A stretch of DNA of 13,991 bases from Tannerella sp. (GTDB taxonomy: Bacteria > Bacteroidota > Bacteroidia > Bacteroidales > Tannerellaceae). A program made the translations under genes and the position numbers. Below the pieces are notes generated by a model. That model saw only the letters and a program-made list of their open reading frames with translations. It had not been told where the DNA came from and ran no database searches. The stretch is from NCBI GenBank assembly GCA_031272655.1, contig JAISTJ010000029.1:1-13991 (forward strand). Direction: 5' to 3'. This document shows positions 6,375 to 13,289 of the stretch, piece after piece (position 1 is the first letter of the stretch; every line of letters starts with the position of its first letter).

Positions 6375-9143
6375 ATGAAACACCTATTAGCAATAGCAGT
6401 TGTTGCCGTACTGTTTGCGTGCTGCAAAACGGAGGATGCAGGGATAACGGTTACCCGTTTGAAATGCGAGAACCTGTATAATCCGCAGGGCATAGACACT
6501 CGCATGCCGCGCCTAAGCTGGGAAATAACGACTGAAGACCGGAACGTAAGGGATATTAAACAGCTTAAATACAGGATTTTAGTAGCTTCGACTATAGAAA
6601 AATTGCAGGTCGGCGAGGGCGATTTATGGGATTCCGGCTATGTGAAATCCGACTCGTCTGTTTTGGTTTCTTATAAAGGAAAATCCCTCATCAGCAGAGG
6701 GCAGTGTTTCTGGAAAGCGCTGATTATCACCAATAAAGGCACAAGCGGTTGGAGTGAGCCGCAGAGCTGGACGATGGGGCTGCTCAATGCGTCCGACTGG
6801 CAGGCTTCATGGACAGGATTAGACAGGACTTTCGAGGGCGACGTATCGCAGGGCAAGACCCGCATCTCGGCGCGGTACTTCCGCAAGGAGTTCGAGACAC
6901 ACGATAAACAGCCTGTCCGCGCAACGGTTTATGTCAGCGGACTTGGCCTGTACCGGCTGTTTGTGAACGGCGCACTTGTCAATGACGCCCATTTTGCGCC
7001 AACGATGTCGGAATACACCCGCACTGTGCGCTATAACACCTACGATGTAACCGCACACGTCCGGCAGGGTGGCAATGCGCTTGCCATCACGCTTGGCAAC
7101 GGCGTGTTTTATACAATCCGCGACTGGGTACGGCATTTCGGCTTCCCGAAAATGATTTTGCAGCTCGAAATAGACTACTCGGACGGCAGTCGCCAAACCA
7201 TTGTAAGCGATGATACGTGGCGTGTAACGGTAAATGGGCCGATTATCGCAAACAACTGGTACGACGGCGAGGAGTACGACGCCCGCCGCGAGCTAACAGG
7301 CTGGCAACAAGTTGGTTACGACGACAGCGGATGGTTTGAGGCTGAGAAAGTGCAGTCGCCCGGCGGCATCCTGAAAGCCCAGATGAACCCTGGCGTGAAA
7401 GTGGCTGAAGAGATGCGTCCCAAAAGCATTACGGAAGTCAAACCCGGAATGTATGTGCTTGATATTGGGCAAAATATAGCAGGATGGCTTCGCATCAAAG
7501 CGAAAGGAAAACGGGGCGACAAGATAACGTTGCGTTTTGCGGAAACACTTAATCCCGACGGCACAATTTATACGGCAAACCTGCGAAGCGCCGATTGTAA
7601 GGATATCTATGTTTTGAAAGGCGGCGAAACGGAAATATGGCAACCTTCATTTGTCTATCATGGTTTCAGATACGTCGAAGTAACCGGTTTCCCGTCCAAA
7701 CCCGAACCGGACAGTTTCATAGCAATAATGGCTTGCGATGAAATGGAGTCAACAGGCTCATTCTCAACATCAAACGAGACGATCAATGCTATTTTCCGCA
7801 ATTCGTGGTGGGGTATCCGCGACAATTATCAGGGTGTGCCTACCGACGGGCCGGCGCGGGACGAACGGTGGGGCTGGCTTGGCGACCGTTCAGTGGGCTG
7901 TTACGGCGAGAGTTTCATCTTCGACAATGCGAGTTTGTATATAAAATGCACTAATGATATATCTGATACTCAAAACGATGCGGGAGCTATTCAGGACGTT
8001 GCTCCAAATCACTATACAAGCCATGCCGCGACCGACAATATGACATGGCCAAGCACGTGGATTATTACTGCCGATATGCTTTACGAACAATATGGCGATA
8101 TGGCTCCAATCAGCCGTCATTACGAGGGAATGAAGAAGTGGATCCGTTACATGCGCGACCGTTACATGCAAGACGGGATAATGCCGCGCGATAACTACGG
8201 CGACTGGTGCGTGCCGCCGGAAGCGCCCGAACTTGTCCACTCCAAAGACCCTGCCCGCAAAACGGAAGGCGCGGTGCTTGGCACAACGTATTACTACCGG
8301 ATGCTGTTCTACCTTCAAAAGTTCGCCCGCCTGCTCGGCAAACCTGAAGACGCGGAAGCATTCGCCATCGAAGCGGCTGAAGTGAAAGAGGCTTTTAACA
8401 GTAAATTTTTAGACCGTGAAACAGGCAGATACAGCAATAATACGGTAACAACCAACCTGTTACCGCTCTATTTCGGGATGGTTCCGGATGAACTTCGGCA
8501 AAAGGTCATAAACAATATAGCCGACAAAATCATGAACGAGAACGGCGGGCATATCACAACCGGACTTATCGGCTCGCAATGGTTGATGCGGGGTCTGACA
8601 GATAATGGCAGAGCCGACATAGCATGGAAATTAGCAACCAATCGCGACTACCCAAGCTGGGGTTATATGATAGAAAACGGCGCTACAACGCTCTGGGAAC
8701 TGTGGAACGGCAATACGGCCGACCCTGCGATGAACTCTCACAACCACGTAATGCTTCTGGGCGACCTTCTGCTCTGGTTCTATGAGTACCTCGGCGGTAT
8801 CCGCGCTTCCGAGCCTGGCTTCAAACGTATAGAAATGAAGCCGTTGATGCCGGATGGGCTTGATTCCGTCAGTGCGACGCACCACTCGCCTTACGGCATG
8901 ATACGTAGCGCATGGAAAAAGCTACCCGAAGGCGGCTTGCAGTGGGAAATCACCGTTCCCGCCAATACCTCGGCGACGGTATATATTCCCGCCGATAATG
9001 CGAAAAACGTAACCGTACTCGGCAAACCTTTATCTGATGTTAAAGAAGTCAAATTCCTTAATTACGAAAACGGTTTTACGGTAATAAGATTATGTTCAGG
9101 AAGTTACATGTTTGAAACAAAGGCCTCGGAGTCGTTGCAATGA
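6375..9143 (+). CDS. Alpha-L-rhamnosidase, GH78 family, lipoprotein
   Basis: This 922-residue enzyme should hydrolyse terminal alpha-L-rhamnose from plant or microbial glycans. The start at 6375 gives a compact lipoprotein signal (MKHLLAIAVVAVLFAC) with Cys16 as lipidation site; an in-frame GTG at 6357 would put a charged extension before it. K-T-E-D just after the cysteine resembles the Bacteroidota surface-export signal, so it is probably on the outer membrane facing out. N-terminal beta domains (LKCENLYNPQGIDTRMPRLSW, then the ARYFRKEF-x-VSGLG-LFVNG jelly roll) precede the alpha/alpha-barrel. The acidic block D491-G-P-A-R-D-E497-R-W-G-W-L-G-D504 and E775 in TLWELW are the conserved GH78 catalytic-site residues. 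A C-terminal beta domain follows. Length fits full-size GH78 enzymes. A promoter lies directly upstream, a tRNA methyltransferase 15 bp downstream. No SusC/SusD pair is present here, so it is not in a typical utilisation locus within this window. Confidence 0.93.
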   Translation: MKHLLAIAVVAVLFACCKTEDAGITVTRLKCENLYNPQGIDTRMPRLSWEITTEDRNVRDIKQLKYRILVASTIEKLQVGEGDLWDSGYVKSDSSVLVSYKGKSLISRGQCFWKALIITNKGTSGWSEPQSWTMGLLNASDWQASWTGLDRTFEGDVSQGKTRISARYFRKEFETHDKQPVRATVYVSGLGLYRLFVNGALVNDAHFAPTMSEYTRTVRYNTYDVTAHVRQGGNALAITLGNGVFYTIRDWVRHFGFPKMILQLEIDYSDGSRQTIVSDDTWRVTVNGPIIANNWYDGEEYDARRELTGWQQVGYDDSGWFEAEKVQSPGGILKAQMNPGVKVAEEMRPKSITEVKPGMYVLDIGQNIAGWLRIKAKGKRGDKITLRFAETLNPDGTIYTANLRSADCKDIYVLKGGETEIWQPSFVYHGFRYVEVTGFPSKPEPDSFIAIMACDEMESTGSFSTSNETINAIFRNSWWGIRDNYQGVPTDGPARDERWGWLGDRSVGCYGESFIFDNASLYIKCTNDISDTQNDAGAIQDVAPNHYTSHAATDNMTWPSTWIITADMLYEQYGDMAPISRHYEGMKKWIRYMRDRYMQDGIMPRDNYGDWCVPPEAPELVHSKDPARKTEGAVLGTTYYYRMLFYLQKFARLLGKPEDAEAFAIEAAEVKEAFNSKFLDRETGRYSNNTVTTNLLPLYFGMVPDELRQKVINNIADKIMNENGGHITTGLIGSQWLMRGLTDNGRADIAWKLATNRDYPSWGYMIENGATTLWELWNGNTADPAMNSHNHVMLLGDLLLWFYEYLGGIRASEPGFKRIEMKPLMPDGLDSVSATHHSPYGMIRSAWKKLPEGGLQWEITVPANTSATVYIPADNAKNVTVLGKPLSDVKEVKFLNYENGFTVIRLCSGSYMFETKASESLQ

Positions 9144-9158
9144 ATAAACTAACCTGCT

Positions 9159-9878
9159 ATGTCAAATAACTTCTTCAGATTCAAGCAATTCATAGTCCGT
9201 CAGGACAGATGCGCCATGAAAGTCGGCGTTGACGGCGTTTTGATTGGAGCATGGGCAGGTGAACAGTTAGACGATCCCCTGCGCATACTTGACGTCGGCG
9301 CCGGAACAGGGTTGATAGCATTAATGATGGCGCAACGATTTGAAAATGCGCTGATTGACGCTGTCGAAATTGACGAAGAAGCTTGTAATCAGGCAAAAGA
9401 AAACATCTTAGAATCGCCTTTCAAAGGAAGAATTGATGTTTATTGCGAATCTATCACAAACTTCAAACCTGATTACAGGTACGATCTGATAGTATCCAAC
9501 CCGCCCTATTTCAGGCAATCGCTGAAATGTCCTGATAATAAGCGTACTGCGGCAAGACATGATGACAGCCTGCCGTTACCGGTTCTTATAGAATATTCGC
9601 GTAAATCGCTTAGTATCAATGGATTAATCTCATTAATTATCCCCACAGAACTGCATGAATCAATCAAAGGAATTGCAGAGGCTAACAGTCTGTGTATAAG
9701 CCGTCAAATGGATGTGATAACAGTTGAAGGCAATCAACCGAAAAGAATAATGCTCGAACTGTCGCATCAAAACGGGGAACTACTCTGTGCGGATAACGTC
9801 CGGAGCCTGACCCTCGAAACAAAAGACCATATCAAAACATCCCAGTATCAGGAACTAACCAAGCATTTCTATCTGTAA
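9159..9878 (+). CDS. trmN6: tRNA1(Val) (adenine(37)-N6)-methyltransferase, TrmN6/YfiC family
   Basis: The 239-residue protein is a class I SAM-dependent methyltransferase expected to make m6A at position 37 of a valine tRNA in the cytoplasm. The N-terminal signature F-x-x-KQFIVRQDRCAMKVGVDGVLIGAW (residues 8-32) is typical of YfiC. SAM-binding motif I, DVGAGTG, is at 45-51, and the catalytic NPPYF motif at 114-118 marks an N6-adenine enzyme. Length matches the family (about 240). It starts 15 bp after the rhamnosidase stop with no terminator between them, so it is probably co-transcribed although functionally unrelated. It converges with the lipid kinase with an 11-bp gap. Substrate specificity is inferred from the family. 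Confidence 0.88.
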   Translation: MSNNFFRFKQFIVRQDRCAMKVGVDGVLIGAWAGEQLDDPLRILDVGAGTGLIALMMAQRFENALIDAVEIDEEACNQAKENILESPFKGRIDVYCESITNFKPDYRYDLIVSNPPYFRQSLKCPDNKRTAARHDDSLPLPVLIEYSRKSLSINGLISLIIPTELHESIKGIAEANSLCISRQMDVITVEGNQPKRIMLELSHQNGELLCADNVRSLTLETKDHIKTSQYQELTKHFYL

Positions 9879-9889
9879 ACACCTGTAAA

Positions 9890-10840
9890 TCAACCCACAA
9901 AGAAGCGGAAAACTTCGTTTATACGCCGTTGCACATCATATACAAACGGTAGTGTTGAGGGGGTCAAAACATTTAAGGCTGAACGGATTACGGAAACATT
10001 TATATTGCAACCCACAGTTATCGGCTCGCCGTCAATGTGCATAATGCCTTCGGATGGGCGCGATATTCGGACTTCTTTTGTGCGGAAAGTCTTGATTTTG
10101 CTGTTTTTATCGAGTGTCTTGGTAAACAGCTGAATAGCAAGCGGTCCGATGTCCAAAGCCGTAAAAGGCGACAGGATTGTAACGTCCATCAGCCCGTCGG
10201 TTATATCCGCATGAGGCGCGATATAGGCATTATTACCGTATTGTGAAGCATTTGCGCAAGTGATCAGGAAAGCCTGTTCGCTGATAGTATGCCCGTCAAT
10301 GGACAACTCGTATGCTTTCGGCTTGTATCCGAGGTATTCTTCAACGATATTCCGTAGGTAAGTGAGCGAGCCGCGCCGTTTCTGCTTGGCGAACTCCTCG
10401 CTAATAGTGGCGTCAAAGCCCACGCCGCACGTGCAGAAAAAGAGATGTTCATTGGCTTTACAGGCGTCAATAGTAGTGATATTTTCCGAGAAAATGACGT
10501 CAATTGCGCCGCGGGCGTCCATCGGAATATGCAATTCGCGGGCAAGACCGTTGCCCGATCCCTTTGGGATAATCCCGAGTGCGACATCGGTATGTAGCAG
10601 ATTTTTAGCCACTTCATTCACCGTGCCGTCGCCTCCAACTGCAATAACGCAGTCAGCGCCGTCCTCAACAGCCTTGCGGGTCAGTTCCGCCGCATGACCG
10701 GCATATTCGGTAAAAATCACTTCCGAAGCCAGATTTAGCTCAGTGCACCGCGCAACCAACATATCGCGGATCTTGTCTTTTGAACCGACCCCCGAAATAG
10801 GATTTATAATAGAAAATATTTTCCGCAGATTTCTCGTCAT
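9890..10840 (-). CDS. Diacylglycerol-kinase-family (YegS-like) lipid kinase
   Basis: This 316-residue cytoplasmic protein should phosphorylate a lipid hydroxyl using ATP. It opens with the DAGK-family NPxSG motif (residues 13-17), then GGDGTVNEV at 69-77 (nucleotide binding), GSGNGLAR at 94-101, GVGFDA at 139-144, and a DGEP motif near the C-terminus. Length fits the YegS/DgkB/BmrU family (about 290-320), which also includes sphingosine kinases. It diverges from a serine palmitoyltransferase gene across 116 bp, so a sphingoid base or ceramide is a plausible substrate, but this is inference; diacylglycerol is the default. A TAnnTTTG element lies on the minus strand just upstream. Its 3' end faces trmN6 with 11 bp between stops and no terminator seen. 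Confidence 0.9.
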   Translation of the reverse strand: MTRNLRKIFSIINPISGVGSKDKIRDMLVARCTELNLASEVIFTEYAGHAAELTRKAVEDGADCVIAVGGDGTVNEVAKNLLHTDVALGIIPKGSGNGLARELHIPMDARGAIDVIFSENITTIDACKANEHLFFCTCGVGFDATISEEFAKQKRRGSLTYLRNIVEEYLGYKPKAYELSIDGHTISEQAFLITCANASQYGNNAYIAPHADITDGLMDVTILSPFTALDIGPLAIQLFTKTLDKNSKIKTFRTKEVRISRPSEGIMHIDGEPITVGCNINVSVIRSALNVLTPSTLPFVYDVQRRINEVFRFFVG

Positions 10841-10856
10841 AAAAAAAATATTTTTG

Positions 10857-10864
10857 CAAAAATA
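10857..10864 (-). promoter_or_regulatory. Probable -7 element for the lipid kinase
   Basis: On the minus strand TATTTTTG matches TAnnTTTG, 16 bp before the ATG, implying a very short leader. There is no TTTG at the ideal distance; the nearest is about 14 bp away and the correctly spaced position is only T-rich. AT-richness makes a chance match possible. Confidence 0.4.
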
Positions 10865-10907
10865 CTAAAAATATGACCAAAAATAAATTATTTATCAACT
10901 TTTTTAC

Positions 10908-10915
10908 TACTTTTG
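10908..10915 (+). promoter_or_regulatory. Probable -7 element for spt-ricT
   Basis: TACTTTTG matches TAnnTTTG and implies a start near 10921, leaving a leader of about 35 nt before the ATG at 10957. A clear TTTG -33 element is absent. The position supports 10957 rather than the upstream in-frame ATG at 10873 as the spt start. The -33 regions of this and the divergent kinase promoter would overlap at about 10880-10890. Confidence 0.5.
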
Positions 10916-10956
10916 CCTTGCTTAAATACAAACTAATTAATGCTGCATATCTGAAT

Positions 10957-12141
10957 ATGAACTTATTAAGAACAAAATTATCAAGATACACAGAACCGCA
11001 GAAAGCGAAAGCATTGGGTATTTATCCGTATTTCCGTGAGATAGAGAGCGATCAGGATACTGAGGTGATTATCAACGGAAAAAAGGTGCTGATGTTCGGT
11101 TCTAACGCATATCTGGGGCTGACTAACCACCCGAAAGTGAAAGAAGCGGCAATCGAAGCTATCAAGAAGTATGGCAGCGGTTGCGCAGGCTCTCGTTTTC
11201 TTAACGGAACGCTTGATATCCATGTAAAACTCGAAGAACGGCTTGCCGACCTTGTAGGCAAGGAAGAAGCCATGTCGTTTTCGACAGGTTTTCAAGTCAA
11301 TGAAGGCGTGCTTTCGTGCATCACCGGCAGAGAGGATTTTATCGTCTGGGATGAAACAAACCACGCTTCAATAATAGAAGGTATCCGCCTGTCCTTTTCT
11401 AACAAGCTGAAATACAGGCATAACGATATGGAATCGCTCGAAAAACAGCTTCAGAAGTGCGAACCGGACAAGGTGAAACTGATTGTTACGGACGGCGTTT
11501 TCAGTATGGAAGGCGACGTGGCAAACCTGCCCGAAATAGTGCGCTTAGCGAAGAAATACAATGCTAACGTGATGGTGGATGAAGCTCACGGCATCGGCGT
11601 TTTCGGCAAACAGGGACGCGGCACTTGCGATCATTTCGGCGTATCACAGGATATTGACCTGATAATGGGGACTTTCAGCAAGTCGCTCGCCTCTATCGGC
11701 GGGTTCATCGCCTCCGACAAAGATACGATAAACTACCTGCGCCACCACGCGCGGACGTATATTTTCAGCGCCAGTTGCACACCTGCTTCGGTGGCGGCGG
11801 CAAATGCGGCCCTTGACATCATGTTGAGCGAACCCGACCGCATTGATAACCTTTGGAAACTGACACATTACGCCCTTGAGGGCTTTAAACAGATAGGTTG
11901 TGAAATAGGGCACACTTCGACGCCTATAATTCCCCTTTTTATACGCGATAACAATCTGACTTTCACCATAGTACGCGAACTTTTCGATGCCGGCATTTTT
12001 GTTAATCCGGTTGTTTCCCCCGCTGTGGCTTCCCAAGATACGCTTATCCGTTTTTCGCTGATGGCGACCCACACAATCAATCAGTTAGATTATGCGCTTG
12101 ACACTATTCGCAAAATTTTCAAACAACACGAACTGATATGA
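10957..12141 (+). CDS. spt: Serine palmitoyltransferase (alpha-oxoamine synthase family)
   Basis: The 394-residue PLP enzyme condenses L-serine with a fatty acyl-CoA to form 3-ketosphinganine, the first committed step of sphingolipid synthesis. It closely resembles the SPT of Bacteroides and Porphyromonas along its length, including LMFGSNAYLGL, YGSGCAGSRFLNGTLDIH and VTDGVFSMEGDVANLPEIV. PLP residues are visible: the Schiff-base lysine K242 in GTFSKSLAS, D208 and H211 in the DEAHG motif, and the histidine in the DETNHASI motif. The relatives biotin KbL/BioF and glycine C-acetyltransferase share the fold; the SPT call rests on overall resemblance. The start at 10957 (MNLLRTKLSRY) matches SPT N-termini; the ATG at 10873 would add 28 Lys/Phe-rich residues and precedes the likely promoter. 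Its stop overlaps the ricT start by four bases. Confidence 0.9.
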   Translation: MNLLRTKLSRYTEPQKAKALGIYPYFREIESDQDTEVIINGKKVLMFGSNAYLGLTNHPKVKEAAIEAIKKYGSGCAGSRFLNGTLDIHVKLEERLADLVGKEEAMSFSTGFQVNEGVLSCITGREDFIVWDETNHASIIEGIRLSFSNKLKYRHNDMESLEKQLQKCEPDKVKLIVTDGVFSMEGDVANLPEIVRLAKKYNANVMVDEAHGIGVFGKQGRGTCDHFGVSQDIDLIMGTFSKSLASIGGFIASDKDTINYLRHHARTYIFSASCTPASVAAANAALDIMLSEPDRIDNLWKLTHYALEGFKQIGCEIGHTSTPIIPLFIRDNNLTFTIVRELFDAGIFVNPVVSPAVASQDTLIRFSLMATHTINQLDYALDTIRKIFKQHELI

Positions 12142-13253
12142 GACTGATTCAAAATACGGGAAGTTGCGGGGGTATATGCTGCAGAGGTTGTTCGAAGGTA
12201 AAAAACAAACTTAACAATTACGATTGGCTTAACGACCTGAAATTAGCACAGGAAGCGACTGATTTTGTGGAAGTTCAGTTCAAAAACACCCGTAAAGGAT
12301 ATTATATAAACAAAGACCATCTGCCGCTAAAAAAGGGCGACATGATAGCTGTGGAATCGTCTCCCGGACACGATATAGGCACTGTTACGCTTACCGGCAA
12401 GCTTGTTCTCGCCCAGATGAAAAAAAATCGCTACCGTTTTGACGAAGAGCCTAAAAAAGTTTACCGTTTCGCACGCCCGGCCGACCTTGAGAAATGCGAG
12501 GAAGCTAAGAAACGCGAACATGAAACGATGATTCGCTCGCGTCAAATTGCCGCCGACCTTGGGCTTAATATGAAAATCGGAGACGTTGAATATCAGGGAG
12601 ATGGCAACAAAGCTATATTCTATTATATTGCAGATGAACGAGTTGACTTCCGACAACTGATAAAAGTGTTGGCGGAGAATTTCCATGTTCGTATAGAGAT
12701 GAAGCAGATCGGTGCGCGTCAAGAGGCGGGACGTATCGGCGGAATAGGGCCATGCGGGCGCGAGTTGTGCTGTTCCGCGTGGATGTGCAGTTTTATCTCG
12801 GTAGCTACCGATGCAGCGCGTTTTCAGGATCTATCAATGAACCCGCAAAAACTTGCCGGCCAGTGCGCCAAACTCAAATGCTGCCTCAATTATGAGGTTG
12901 ACGCTTACGTCGAAGGGCGCAAACAGTTGCCATCGCGTAAAATCGAACTTCTCACCAAAGACAACACTTATTATCATTTCAAAACGGACATTTTCAAGAA
13001 AGAAATCACCTTTTCAACAGATAAGAGTTCACCTGTTAACCTCGTAACTATCAGCTCAAAACGCGCTTTTGACGTTATCAACATGAACAAAAACGGTCAA
13101 AAGCCGTACTCGCTGCTTAACGACAACGAAGTCAGGGAAGAACGCCGCGAGTCGAAAGACATCCTCGAAGACAACATTTCGCGCTTCGACCGCATTCGTA
13201 AAAGAAAGAAGAAGAAACCCATACAGGCTCCTTCTTCTGTTCAACGGAAATAA
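12138..13253 (+). CDS. ricT: RicT/PSP1-domain protein (YaaT family)
   Basis: The 371-residue protein belongs to the PSP1 C-terminal-domain family. In Bacillus subtilis RicT is part of the iron-sulfur RicA-RicF-RicT complex that affects RNase Y activity and phosphorelay output; in Bacteroidota its role is not established. The core runs from VEVQFKNTRKGYY (about 44) through GDVEYQGDGNKAIFYY and GARQEAGRIGGIGPCG. Conserved cysteines are C206, C211 and C212 (GPCGRELCC) and C243, C248 and C249 (QCAKLKCC). An N-terminal C10-x3-C14-C15-x2-C18 cluster is notable. The tail is Lys/Arg-rich (RIRKRKKKKP). ATG overlaps the spt stop as ATGA, implying translational coupling. A strong terminator follows. Confidence 0.9.
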   Translation: MRLIQNTGSCGGICCRGCSKVKNKLNNYDWLNDLKLAQEATDFVEVQFKNTRKGYYINKDHLPLKKGDMIAVESSPGHDIGTVTLTGKLVLAQMKKNRYRFDEEPKKVYRFARPADLEKCEEAKKREHETMIRSRQIAADLGLNMKIGDVEYQGDGNKAIFYYIADERVDFRQLIKVLAENFHVRIEMKQIGARQEAGRIGGIGPCGRELCCSAWMCSFISVATDAARFQDLSMNPQKLAGQCAKLKCCLNYEVDAYVEGRKQLPSRKIELLTKDNTYYHFKTDIFKKEITFSTDKSSPVNLVTISSKRAFDVINMNKNGQKPYSLLNDNEVREERRESKDILEDNISRFDRIRKRKKKKPIQAPSSVQRK

Positions 13254-13260
13254 TCCTTTT

Positions 13261-13289
13261 AAACCGCGTTCGTTTGAATGCGGTTTTTT
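13261..13289. terminator. Terminator shared by ricT and the convergent putA-type gene
   Basis: An 11-bp stem (13261-13271 with 13276-13286, one G-T pair) with a GTTT loop is followed by a T run to 13289 on the plus strand, 7 bp after the ricT stop. On the minus strand the hairpin starts one base past the TAA of the convergent gene (13288-13290), with only a short TTT before A-rich sequence, so it is weaker in that direction. Confidence 0.85.

Noticed and set aside
9879..9889. Terminator between the convergent trmN6 and lipid kinase genes
   Set aside because: The 11-bp gap has no inverted repeat with a T run on either strand.
10873..10956. N-terminal extension of serine palmitoyltransferase from the ATG at 10873
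   Set aside because: The 28 extra residues are Lys/Phe/Asn-rich, absent from known SPTs, and lie upstream of and across the probable promoter.
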